Origin: Leifsonia sp. ku-ls
GTDB lineage: Bacteria; Actinomycetota; Actinomycetes; Actinomycetales; Microbacteriaceae
Direction: 5' to 3'
Assembly: GCA_003367665.1 (NCBI GenBank)
Contig: QKXI01000014.1
Location: 1-64,000, forward strand
DNA: 64,000 nt
Shown: positions 44,336 to 52,394 of the stretch, in pieces
Position numbering within the stretch: the stretch's first letter is position 1
Layout of the letters: each line of letters starts with the position of its first letter
Program-made: the position numbers and the translations under genes
Notes under the pieces: model-generated
Databases searched by the model: none
Told to the model about the DNA's origin: nothing
The model's input: the letters and a program-made list of their open reading frames with translations, nothing else

Positions 44336-45355
44336 TCAGCGCACGACGGACGGCGACCAGGCGTGCTCGATCAGGAGCGACTCCGGCGCCGAGCCGTCGG
44401 CCGGAGCGGAGTACACGTTGTAGTCTCGCTCCGCTCCCGCGATCGGCAAACCGAAGATCAGGGTGTCCCGGTCGAGCCATTCGGCCTGGTCGTCCACGTT
44501 GCCCTTCAGCGGGAGCACCGTCTCCGCCTTCGAGCCGAGGTCGTAGACGGCGAGCGTCCACCGGGGCGCCTCCGACGTGCCGAGGTTCTTCTTGAAGGCG
44601 ACCCTGGTCCCGTCGGGCGAGAGCGAGGGGCACTCCACGCCTTCGCGGAGGGCCACGACCGTGCGTCCGCGGAGGTTCCCGCGGACCAGCCAGGTCTTCC
44701 CCGCCGACGCGGCGGTGGCGTAGAAGGTGTTGTCGTCGTCGGCGAAGGTCACACCCCAGAAATTGAGGTCGACGGCCGTGTACGGCTTGGCGTCGACGAG
44801 GAAGGTGAAGGCTTCGAGCGGCCCGTAGTAGGTGCCCTGCAGTTCGGTGATGATCGTCTGGGTGGCGAAGGCGATGTTCGCGTACGACTCGCCGTCGACG
44901 CACGCCGTCCAGGCGGCGACCTTCGAGTCGGCCGAGAGCCGGGTGCGGCTCGGGGCGCCCGGCAGCGGCCAGAAGCGGAGCTCGCCGCCGCGGCCGTCGT
45001 ACAGCGTCTCACGGTAGCCGATGGGGCTGGCGCTGTTCAGACTCATGCACGACACCGCATCCCGGGTGGCGTAGACGCGTTCGCAGGACAGCCCGGTCAT
45101 CGTCCGCTTGCCGTGCGGCGAGGAGGCGGACACGGAGGCGACCCTCCCGAAATCGTCACCCGCGGCGGTGTTCCGGAACACGATCCGCTGACCGGCGGGC
45201 AGCTTCCAGTCGACGGAAGCCCCCGGTGTCGTCGTCGAGGCACTCGGAGTGTTCGCGGGGTCGCCGGCGCAGGCGCTCACGCCCGCGAGCACGACGCCCG
45301 CCATCCCCGCCGCCACCATCGTCCGTGCCAGCCCGCGCCGTGTCGCTCTGCCCAT
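44336..45355 (-). CDS. TolB-like beta-propeller lipoprotein
   Basis: 339 residues. The signal peptide has lipobox VSAC (Cys29). The mature part shows repeated beta-propeller blade features: CPSLSPDGTRVAFKKNLG is the classic TolB/WD40-like 'SPDGxxVAF' blade, preceded by TRLSADSKVAAWTACVDG. It is anchored on the outer face of the membrane and likely binds a protein or carbohydrate. It is convergent with the surface-protein block (22 bases from the DUF4190-like gene), so membership of that module is not shown. Confidence 0.8.
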   Translation of the reverse strand: MGRATRRGLARTMVAAGMAGVVLAGVSACAGDPANTPSASTTTPGASVDWKLPAGQRIVFRNTAAGDDFGRVASVSASSPHGKRTMTGLSCERVYATRDAVSCMSLNSASPIGYRETLYDGRGGELRFWPLPGAPSRTRLSADSKVAAWTACVDGESYANIAFATQTIITELQGTYYGPLEAFTFLVDAKPYTAVDLNFWGVTFADDDNTFYATAASAGKTWLVRGNLRGRTVVALREGVECPSLSPDGTRVAFKKNLGTSEAPRWTLAVYDLGSKAETVLPLKGNVDDQAEWLDRDTLIFGLPIAGAERDYNVYSAPADGSAPESLLIEHAWSPSVVR

Positions 45356-45483
45356 CCGTCGGCCTCTCCTGTCCGTGCCCTGAATTCGGTTCCGCTGATA
45401 AGGACTCCGGATGACGCCGACGATTACGCCATCCCTCGGATCTCAGGGCATACGGGCAGGTTCGGTGGCCCAGCCGGACGGCG

Positions 45484-45732
45484 TCAGTTGAAGATCGCCC
45501 ACTCCGAGCGGTCGAGTCTGGCCCTGTTGCCTTTGATCACGAGGTACCACGACCCCTCATCCCGGTGGAGGTACTCGGCGAGGACGGTGGTGTACTTCCA
45601 CTCCCCGGCGACGAGCGACCAATGGATCAGCGAGATGAGCTGGCCCTGCCGCAGGTACGGGACCGCGACGAAATCATCCTGACGTGGGGGCTCCGGCAGG
45701 CTACGGCGGGCCCCCGTCCGCTGCGTGCTCAT
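45484..45732 (-). CDS. small hypothetical protein
   Basis: 82 residues, soluble, with aromatic-rich beta strands (LISLIHWSLVAGEWKYTTVL, then YLHRDEGSWYLVIKGNRARL). It could be a small beta-barrel or SH3-like fold. The basic N-terminus STQRTGARRS is probably disordered. No family is recognised. It stands alone between the TolB-like lipoprotein and the dehydrogenase genes. Confidence 0.55.
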   Translation of the reverse strand: MSTQRTGARRSLPEPPRQDDFVAVPYLRQGQLISLIHWSLVAGEWKYTTVLAEYLHRDEGSWYLVIKGNRARLDRSEWAIFN

Positions 45733-45778
45733 GCTGCACTGTAACTCCGCCGCAGCCCCGCCGGATATACCCCATTTC

Positions 45779-46816
45779 TCACTCGGTCGGCGTGGTCACC
45801 AGCTCCCGAACGGAGCGGACCGGCGCGATCGTCCGCTGCTGCGCCGACTCGTACGCGGCAAGGATGATGCCGAGCACCTCGATGCCCTCCTTCTGCGTGT
45901 GCAGCGGCCGTGTCCCGTCCAGGATGCTGCGAGCGAAGTGGCCCACCTCGGCCTCGAACTCGTGCACCGGCTCCAGCTCGAACACCGTCGGCTCGTCCTC
46001 GCCGCGCTTCCGCAGGCTCAGCGTCGTGCCGTCGCTGGTCAGGCTGCCGCTCTCGCCCACCACCGAGAACTTCTCCGTGCCGTCCGCCGGCTGGTAGGCC
46101 CAGCTGGTGACGAGGCTGCCGATCACGCCGTTGTCGAAGCGGACCAGCACCTGCGCCGAGTCCTCGCCCTCCATGAAGGTGAGCCGGTGGGTCGCCAGCA
46201 TCGCGGTGACCTCGACCGGGGAACCGCCGGCGAGGTGGAGCAGCAGGTAGGTCGGGTGGTAGCCGGTGTCGATCAGCTCGCCGCCGCCGCTCGTGGAGGC
46301 GTGGGCGCGCCACCCCATGTTCGACGGGTCGAAGTCGTTGAAGAAGCTGTCGGTGGTGCGCACCTCGTAGACCCGGCCGAGGGCGCCGGCGTCGATGAGC
46401 TCCTTCGCCTTGGCCACTGCCGGAAGGAAGAGCTGGTTGTGGGCGCACATCAGCGTCACGCCGGCCTCGGCGACCGCGGCGTCCACCTCGGCGGCCTCCT
46501 CCGGCGTCAGGCACAGCGGCTTCTCGCACAGGATGTGCTTGCCGGCGCGCGCGGCGGCGACGATCGCGTCCTTGTGCAGGTGGTGGGGGAGGCAGATGTC
46601 GACCGCGTCGATGTCGGCCTCGGCGAGCATGGTGTGGTAGTCGGCGTAGATCGCGGCGCCGGAGTCCCCGGCGCGACGCTCCGCGGACTCCCGCACGGGG
46701 TCGGCGACGGCGGCGAACGTGACGGTTTCGGGGTTGCGGAGGTAGCCGGCGACGTGCGCGCCCGCGATGCCGCCGGCGCCGATCAGGCCGATGCGGACGG
46801 TGCTGTTGGTGGACAT
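45779..46816 (-). CDS. Gfo/Idh/MocA family NAD(P)-dependent oxidoreductase
   Basis: 345 residues. The Rossmann start is RIGLIGAGGIAGAHVAGYL. The family's Lys-Pro catalytic motif is present (AGKHILCEKPLCLTPEEA). The C-terminal beta-sheet domain includes GGGELIDTGYHPTYLLLHLA, with the catalytic His region. Members oxidise or reduce hydroxyl groups of sugars, inositols or sugar acids. It is the second gene of a pair with a relative at 47071 and sits in a glycoside-utilisation context next to a GH2 enzyme. The ATG at 46816 follows GGAGACC. Confidence 0.9.
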   Translation of the reverse strand: MSTNSTVRIGLIGAGGIAGAHVAGYLRNPETVTFAAVADPVRESAERRAGDSGAAIYADYHTMLAEADIDAVDICLPHHLHKDAIVAAARAGKHILCEKPLCLTPEEAAEVDAAVAEAGVTLMCAHNQLFLPAVAKAKELIDAGALGRVYEVRTTDSFFNDFDPSNMGWRAHASTSGGGELIDTGYHPTYLLLHLAGGSPVEVTAMLATHRLTFMEGEDSAQVLVRFDNGVIGSLVTSWAYQPADGTEKFSVVGESGSLTSDGTTLSLRKRGEDEPTVFELEPVHEFEAEVGHFARSILDGTRPLHTQKEGIEVLGIILAAYESAQQRTIAPVRSVRELVTTPTE

Positions 46817-46937
46817 GGGGGTCTCCTTCGAGGGTGGATGGGCGCGCGTGGGCGCGCGGCAAGTGGGGTGGATGCCGGGCCACGGTTGGAGTGTGCCGGC
46901 GGATGGTGGGAGTGGTGGTCGGCGCAGCGCCGGCGCT

Positions 46938-47056
46938 GGGCGCGTGTCGCTGGTGGGCGGGTGCCGCTGGTGGGCGGGTGACGCTGGTGGGCGCGTGCCG
47001 CTGGTGGGCGCGTGCCGCTGGTGGGCGCGTGCCGGCGGTGGGCGGGTGCCGCTGGT
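46938..47056. repeat. intergenic 17-bp tandem repeat, 7 copies
   Basis: Seven head-to-tail units of GGGCGCGTGCCGCTGGT with a few substitutions between the two dehydrogenase genes. A 17-bp period does not preserve a reading frame, so this is non-coding. It lies in the leader of the downstream dehydrogenase gene on the minus strand. Confidence 0.85.
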
Positions 47057-47070
47057 GGGAGCGCCGCCGG

Positions 47071-48081
47071 TCAGCCGGCCGCGACCGGTTGCGCGTCGAG
47101 CGCGACCGTGCGTCCCGTGGCGGCCGACTCGTTGGACGCGACGACCATCCGGGTCAGCTCGACCGCGTGGCGGAGGTTGTCGTCGGCGGTCGTGCCGGCG
47201 TGGATGTGCTGCACCCACTCCGCGAACGCCCCCGGCCGGCGTTCGGGCAGCGGCAGCTCCTGCCACTCGTCGCCGAACGCGCCGCCCTTCGCGAGCAGCC
47301 GCTCGCCGCCGAAGCCGAACAGCAGGGTCGCCTCGGTGCCACGCAGTTCCACCGTGAAGGCGCCGGGCGTCGTCACCACGCTCGCCTCGAACACGCCGAG
47401 GCCGCCGCCGGGGAACTCGGCCGTGACGACGGCGTTGTCCTCGACCGCGTGGCCCGTGACGTGGCCGTAGCTCGCGGTGATGCTCAGCGGCTCGGCGCGG
47501 TGGAACAGCCGCGTCAGGTAGGCCGGGTGGCAGCCCAGGTCGGTGAGGGCGCCGCCGATCGCGGCCTCCGGGTCGGCGAAGTGCTCGGGCAGCCAGCCCG
47601 CGACCCAGCCGTCGTGCGCCAGCCGGACCCGGGAGTAGGTGAGCTCGCCGAGGGCGCCGTCGTCGAGCACGCGCTCGATGGCCAGGGTGTAGTCGTCGTA
47701 CAGTCGCGGCAGCGAGACGACGAGGGCGACCCCGGCCTCCCGGGCGAGGTCGACGAGCTCCTGGGCCTCGGCGACCGTGGGCGCGAGGATCTTCTCGGTG
47801 AAGACGTGCTTGCCCGCGGCGATCGCACGGCCGATGACGTCGCGGTGCTGGTTCGTCGCCGTTGTCACGGTGACGGCGTCGAGGGAGGGGCGGGCGAGCA
47901 GCTCGTCGAGGTCGGCGACGAACTCCACGCCGAACTGGTCGGCGGCCGCCCGGCCGCGCTGCTCGTCGTCGTCCCAGACGGCGACGAGTTCTGTGTCGGG
48001 GTGCTGTTGGACGTCGCGCGCGTAGTCGCCGGCGTGAACGTGCCAGAAGCCGATCGCGGCCACGGTGAGTGGGTGGGACAT
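47071..48081 (-). CDS. Gfo/Idh/MocA family oxidoreductase (second type)
   Basis: 336 residues. The start is TVAAIGFWHVHAGDYARDV, a Rossmann strand with a variant glycine loop (GFWHVH instead of GxGxxG), seen in a subgroup of the family. The catalytic Lys is in AGKHVFTEKILAPTVAEA, where the usual EKP is EKI. The C-terminal domain has GGALTDLGCHPAYLTRLFHR. Substrate unknown, probably a sugar derivative. It is divergent from the GH2 gene with a 130-bp regulatory gap and precedes the dehydrogenase at 46816. Confidence 0.86.
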   Translation of the reverse strand: MSHPLTVAAIGFWHVHAGDYARDVQQHPDTELVAVWDDDEQRGRAAADQFGVEFVADLDELLARPSLDAVTVTTATNQHRDVIGRAIAAGKHVFTEKILAPTVAEAQELVDLAREAGVALVVSLPRLYDDYTLAIERVLDDGALGELTYSRVRLAHDGWVAGWLPEHFADPEAAIGGALTDLGCHPAYLTRLFHRAEPLSITASYGHVTGHAVEDNAVVTAEFPGGGLGVFEASVVTTPGAFTVELRGTEATLLFGFGGERLLAKGGAFGDEWQELPLPERRPGAFAEWVQHIHAGTTADDNLRHAVELTRMVVASNESAATGRTVALDAQPVAAG

Positions 48082-48178
48082 GCCTGTGAAGGCCTCCTTG
48101 CCTGGTGTGCGGTGCGCGCGAACCCCGAAAGCGTATCTTCTGCTCCCGAGCAGTCGAAACCCCTTGGCCGGAAATTTC

Positions 48179-48192
48179 TGCAATCGTTCCCA
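48179..48192. promoter_or_regulatory. LacI-family-like operator
   Basis: TGCAATCGTTCCCA fits the LacI-family consensus TGnAAnCGnTTnCA at all but one fixed position. It lies 20 bp upstream of the GH2 start, in the gap between divergent sugar genes, where such an operator is expected. The regulator gene is not in the window. Confidence 0.45.
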
Positions 48193-48211
48193 GATTCGGC
48201 ATGATCGTGGG

Positions 48212-51200
48212 GTGAGCACATCGACGACGATCGCCCTGGACGGCGAGGACTGGACCATCCGGGAGGCCCTCGGCGACACCGCCGAGTGGTACCTCGGCGC
48301 GCCCCTGCCGGAAGCCGGCAACAACGTGGCCGAGGCGTCCGCCGCCATCGCTGCCGCCCCGGGCTGGCTCCCGGCCCGCGTGCCCGGCGCGGTGGTCGAC
48401 GACCTGCACCGGGCGGGCGAGCTGCCGGATCCACGCGTCGGCCGGAACAGCCGCGCGGCGGAGTGGGTGGCCGAGCGCTCGTGGGTGTACCGGCGCGCCG
48501 TCGACCTGGACGCGTCTGCCGCCGACGGCGTCGCGGTGCTGGAGTTCGACGGCGTCGACCCGGCGGCGGACGTCTACTGGGACGGCGAGCTGCTCGGCTC
48601 GGTGCGCGGCCTCTACCACCGGCTCCGCCTGCCGCTGGACGCCGTCCGACGCGCCGCCGGCCGACACAAGCTGGCGCTGCGGCTGCACCCCGCCCCCGAC
48701 TCCGAGCCGCAGGTCGGCCGGACGGAGCGGGTGCGCGTCCACACGCCCCGCCTCGGCTACGGCTGGGACTTCTCGCCACGCCTCCGCCACCAGGGCGTCT
48801 GGAAGAGCGCGCGCCTGCGCCTCGGCCGCGCCCTCCTGGGCGACGTCACGGTGCGGGCGCGCGTGGCGCCGGCGTCGAGTGGTGACAAGACGTCGCCACT
48901 CGCGCCCGGTGGTGACGAGATGTCACCACTCGCGCCCGGTGGGGATGAGGAGGCGCGAGTTGGGGTGCCGGGCGGGCCGGATGCGCAGAGGGTGGCCGCG
49001 CGGCTGGGGCGGCACGGGACCGCGGCGAGTGGTGACGAGATGTCGCGACTCGCGACGAGTGGTGACGAGATGTCGCGACTTGCGCCCGGTGGTGACGAGA
49101 TGTCGCCGCTTGCGCCCGGTGGTGACGAGATGTCGCGACTTGCGCCCGGTGGTGACGAGATGTCGCCGCTTGCGCCCGGTGGTGACGAGACATCGCCACT
49201 CGCGCGCGGCGGAGTTGAGGGTGCACGAGTTGAGATGCCGGGTGGCGCGCACGCGTTCAGGGTGGCCGAGGGGGCGGGGCGGCACGGGAAGGCGGCGAGT
49301 GGTGACGAGATGTCGCGACTCGCGACGAGTGGTGACGAGATGTCACCACTCGAGGCGCGCGGCGCGCGGCAGGCCGGGGTGGTCGACGTGACGTGGGAGC
49401 CGCCGCTGGACGGGCGTCCCGCGGGCAGCGGGCCGCTCGCCATCACCGTCACGGTGCAGCGCGACGGAAGCGTCGTCGCCACGGCGGTCGCCGACGCGAG
49501 CGCCGGGCGCGCGAGCGTCCGCGTCTCCGAGCCGGAGCTCTGGTGGCCCAACACGCTCGGTGGGCAGCCGCTCTACACCGTGACCGTCGCGCTCGGCGAC
49601 GCCGACGGTGAGGCCGACCGCACCGAGCGACGGGTCGGCTTCCGCGCCGCGCGCATGGTGCCCAACGCCGACGCGCCCGCGGGCGCCCTGCCGTACACCG
49701 CCGTCGTGAACGGGGAGACCGTCCCGCTGATTGGCTGGAACTGGACCCCCGCCGACACGCTGTTCGGCTCCATCCACGAGGCCAAGGTCGAGCATCTGCT
49801 CGGGCTCGCGGCCGGCTCCGGTGCCCGGCTGGTGCGGGTCTGGGGCGGCGGGCTGATCGAGTCGGAGCACTTCTACGCGACCTGCGATCGGCTCGGGCTG
49901 CTGGTGTGGCAGGAGTTCTCGCAGTCGAGTTCCGGAATGCAGAGCGCGCCAAGCACGGACCCGGCGTTCGTCGAGCTGATGCGCGCGGAGGCGGAGGCGA
50001 TCGTGCCGACGCGGGTGCACCACCCGTCGCTGCTTCTCTGGGGCGGCGGCAACGAGCTCGACGAGGGAGGCGTCCCGCTCTCCGACGACCGCTCGCCGGT
50101 GCTCGCCGCGCTCTCCGAGACCGTGGCCCGGCTCGACCCCGACCGCGGATGGCTGCCGACGTCGCCGACCGGGCCCGAGTTCCACAACCGGCTGGACCGC
50201 ATCCGCGCGAACCCCGACGGGCAGCACGACGTGCACGGACCGTGGGAGCACCAGGGCCTCGTGGACCATTACACGCTGGCGAACGCCGGCACGAGCCTCG
50301 CCCACACCGAGTTCGGCGTCGAGGGGATGACGAACCTGCGGTCGCTGGAGGCGCTCGTCCCCGAGGCCGACCGCTGGCCCGCCGACCGCAGCAACCCGGT
50401 CTACCGGCACCTCGGCGAGTGGTGGAACAACGCCGACGAGGTCGTCGAGCTGTTCGGAGGGCGACCGGACACGCTGGAGACGCTGAACCGGGCCTCGCAG
50501 CTGCTGCAGGCGACCGGGCTGCAGTACTCGGTCGAGGCCGACCGGCGGCGGTTCCCGCGCTGCAGCATGGTGCTGCCCTGGCAGCTGAACGAGAGCTACC
50601 CGAACGCGTGGTGCACGGCCGCGGTCGACTTCCGCGGCGACCCGAAGCCGGCGTACTTCGCGGTGAGGCGCGCGTTCGAGCGGCGGCGCGCGACCCTGCG
50701 CGTGACGCGAGCGGTGTGGGCGGGGGAGCGCACGGCGTCGGCCGAAGTGTGGCTGTGGGCGGAGGACGCTGTTGCCAAGGGGTCGACGGTGACGTTGCGT
50801 GCGCTCGGGCTCGACGGTGCTGTCCTCGGGGAGAGGGTTCTCACGGCGCCGGCGGTGAGCGAGCCGATCGCGGTCGGCGTGCTGGAGGTTCCGGTCGCCG
50901 GGCTGCCGGACGTCTTCCTGTGGGAGGCGGAGTGGCGCGACGGGGACGGCGTGCTCGACCGCGAGCGGATGGTGACGACGACCACCGCCGACTTCGGCGC
51001 GCTGTTCGACGTGCCGGCGCCGCGGCTGGAGGCGACGCGGGAGGCGGACGGGCTCGTGCGCGTCCGGAACGTCGGGACGTCGGCGGCGCTGACGGTGCGG
51101 CTGGTCGACTGGCGGCCGGTGGAGGCGCCTTCGGCCGATCCGCGGCTGGCCGAGCCGCGCACGGCCGACCCGCGTCCGACCGCAGACGAACCGCCCCTGA

Positions 51201-51316
51201 CCGTGGGCGGGGACCCGCGACCGCTGCTGCCGGGGGAGGAACGCATCCTGGAATCCCGGCCGGCCATGGCCGTGCGGGTGGAGGCATGGAATGCGGCCCC
51301 GATCGACCTCGCCTGA
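48212..51316 (+). CDS. glycoside hydrolase family 2 enzyme, beta-mannosidase-like, with in-frame repeat insert
   Basis: 1,034 residues from the GTG at 48212. An N-terminal sugar-binding jelly roll (about 1-215) includes WVYRRAVDLD and GYGWDFSPRLRHQGVWKSAR. An Ig-like domain follows, then the TIM barrel with acid/base Glu615 in LLLWGGGNELDE and nucleophile Glu700 in AHTEFGVEGM, then C-terminal beta domains. WNWTPADTLFGSI and the order match beta-mannosidases (cytosolic, no signal peptide). About residues 223-380 are an insert of [AP]GGDEMS[PR]L decapeptide repeats that interrupts the Ig-like domain between VTVRARVAP and VVDVTWEPP. The frame is kept, so the product may still be active. Start support is moderate because the ribosome-binding site is weak. 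Confidence 0.88.
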   Translation: MSTSTTIALDGEDWTIREALGDTAEWYLGAPLPEAGNNVAEASAAIAAAPGWLPARVPGAVVDDLHRAGELPDPRVGRNSRAAEWVAERSWVYRRAVDLDASAADGVAVLEFDGVDPAADVYWDGELLGSVRGLYHRLRLPLDAVRRAAGRHKLALRLHPAPDSEPQVGRTERVRVHTPRLGYGWDFSPRLRHQGVWKSARLRLGRALLGDVTVRARVAPASSGDKTSPLAPGGDEMSPLAPGGDEEARVGVPGGPDAQRVAARLGRHGTAASGDEMSRLATSGDEMSRLAPGGDEMSPLAPGGDEMSRLAPGGDEMSPLAPGGDETSPLARGGVEGARVEMPGGAHAFRVAEGAGRHGKAASGDEMSRLATSGDEMSPLEARGARQAGVVDVTWEPPLDGRPAGSGPLAITVTVQRDGSVVATAVADASAGRASVRVSEPELWWPNTLGGQPLYTVTVALGDADGEADRTERRVGFRAARMVPNADAPAGALPYTAVVNGETVPLIGWNWTPADTLFGSIHEAKVEHLLGLAAGSGARLVRVWGGGLIESEHFYATCDRLGLLVWQEFSQSSSGMQSAPSTDPAFVELMRAEAEAIVPTRVHHPSLLLWGGGNELDEGGVPLSDDRSPVLAALSETVARLDPDRGWLPTSPTGPEFHNRLDRIRANPDGQHDVHGPWEHQGLVDHYTLANAGTSLAHTEFGVEGMTNLRSLEALVPEADRWPADRSNPVYRHLGEWWNNADEVVELFGGRPDTLETLNRASQLLQATGLQYSVEADRRRFPRCSMVLPWQLNESYPNAWCTAAVDFRGDPKPAYFAVRRAFERRRATLRVTRAVWAGERTASAEVWLWAEDAVAKGSTVTLRALGLDGAVLGERVLTAPAVSEPIAVGVLEVPVAGLPDVFLWEAEWRDGDGVLDRERMVTTTTADFGALFDVPAPRLEATREADGLVRVRNVGTSAALTVRLVDWRPVEAPSADPRLAEPRTADPRPTADEPPLTVGGDPRPLLPGEERILESRPAMAVRVEAWNAAPIDLA
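48878..49352. repeat. array of 30-bp palindromic units inside the GH2 gene
   Basis: Ten copies of a unit centred on GGTGACGAGATGTC (for example 49082-49111 and 49112-49141, 30 bp each), arranged as 2, then 6, then 2 copies. They are separated by two related 85-100 bp spacers that contain GGGCGGCACGGGA. The last unit is a perfect palindrome CGAGTGGTGAC-GAGAT-GTCACCACTCG (49326-49352). All units are multiples of 3 in length. Confidence 0.9.
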
Positions 51317-51370
51317 GCCGATCCAGGCGGCACACCGGCCACGTTCACGGGCTGTTCAGACGGGAGTGGT

Positions 51371-52303
51371 GTGATAGGCCCCGTGAAGACGCGAATCGCG
51401 GAGTACCCGCGGCCGGACCACTTCCTTCTGCACATCAGCGACACGCACCTGCTGGCGGGAGGCGAGAGGCTCTACGGCACCGTCGACAGCGAGCAGCACC
51501 TGCGCGCCCTCCTGGCGGAGGTCGAGGCGTCGGGCGGGCGGCCGGAGGCGATCGTGTTCACCGGCGACCTCGCCGACCGCGGGCAGCCCGACGCGTACGC
51601 GCGCCTGCGCGCCCTCGTCGAGCCGGCGGCGGAGCGGATGGGCGCGCGCATCATCTGGGTGATGGGCAACCACGACGACCGGGCCTCGTTCCGGCAGGGG
51701 CTGCGCGACGAGCTCGGTGACGCCTCGCCGATCGACGACGTGTACTGGATCGGAGGCCTGCGGGTGATCGTGCTCGACTCCACCGTGCCCGGGCACCACT
51801 ACGGCGACGTGAGCGAGTCGCAGCTGGACTGGCTGGCCGCAGAGCTGGCCAGCGCCGCCCCCGAGGGGACCATCCTGGCGATGCACCACCCGCCGGTGCC
51901 GAGCGTGCTCGACCTCGCCGTTTCGGTCGAGCTGCGCGACCAGTCGCAGCTGCGGGAGGTGCTGGAGGGGAGCGACGTTCGCAGCATCCTGGCCGGGCAC
52001 CTGCACTACTCGTCGACGGCGACGTTCGCCGGCATCCCGGTGTCGGTGGCGTCGGCGAGCTGCTACACGCAGGACCTCAACGTGCCTGTCGGAGGGACGC
52101 GCGGCCGCGACGGCGCGCTCGCCTTCAACCTGGTGCACGTGTACCCGAACACCGTGCTGCACTCGGTCGTGCCGCTCGGCCACTACCCGACCCTCGACTA
52201 CATCGACCCCGAGGAGTCGGCGCGGCGTCTCGCCGCCGACGGCATCCGCATCCCGCCGGCCGCCCGCCGCGAGCTCCCCACCGAGCCCCTCACCCTCGTC
52301 TGA
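51371..52303 (+). CDS. calcineurin-like metallophosphoesterase, CpdA-type
   Basis: 310 residues. All metal-binding motifs are present in order: LHISDTHLL (D-x-H), [10 protein letters not shown] (GD), WVMGNHDDR (GNHD), AMHHPPVPS (H) and [10 protein letters not shown] (GHxH). These define class III cyclic-nucleotide phosphodiesterase-like enzymes such as CpdA and Rv0805. The substrate could be cAMP or another phosphodiester or phosphomonoester. It begins at the GTG at 51371 after CGGGAG; a second GTG at 51383 is possible. It is 54 bp downstream of the GH2 gene and ends just before a strong hairpin. Confidence 0.9.
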   Translation: MIGPVKTRIAEYPRPDHFLLHISDTHLLAGGERLYGTVDSEQHLRALLAEVEASGGRPEAIVFTGDLADRGQPDAYARLRALVEPAAERMGARIIWVMGNHDDRASFRQGLRDELGDASPIDDVYWIGGLRVIVLDSTVPGHHYGDVSESQLDWLAAELASAAPEGTILAMHHPPVPSVLDLAVSVELRDQSQLREVLEGSDVRSILAGHLHYSSTATFAGIPVSVASASCYTQDLNVPVGGTRGRDGALAFNLVHVYPNTVLHSVVPLGHYPTLDYIDPEESARRLAADGIRIPPAARRELPTEPLTLV

Positions 52304-52314
52304 CGCAGCCCCCG

Positions 52315-52380
52315 CCGTCGAGTCCGCAAAGACTGCACGCGACACGCCGTATGACCGTGCAGTCTTTGCGGACTCGACGG
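52315..52380. terminator. very long perfect hairpin between convergent genes
   Basis: 25-bp perfect inverted repeat: arms 52315-52339 (contains GAGTCCGCAAAGACTGCACG) and 52356-52380, with a 16-base loop. It lies between the metallophosphoesterase and the convergent Stealth gene, so it can act as a bidirectional terminator. The arm length exceeds what termination needs, suggesting a dispersed palindromic element. Confidence 0.75.
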
Positions 52381-52394
52381 TGGGCGGAGGCGCG

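Noticed and set aside
46938-47056. CRISPR array or direct-repeat replication iterons
   Set aside because: Units of 17 bp are contiguous with no spacers, and no replication initiator gene is nearby.
45779-48790. A single long minus-strand frame joining both dehydrogenase regions
   Set aside because: The part upstream of 46816 is out of frame with the second dehydrogenase, crosses the 17-bp repeat and lacks domain similarity. Two separate genes explain the region.
48878-49352. CRISPR array
   Set aside because: Units abut or are separated by near-identical spacers, spacer lengths are not uniform, the units lie in a coding gene, and no cas gene is present.
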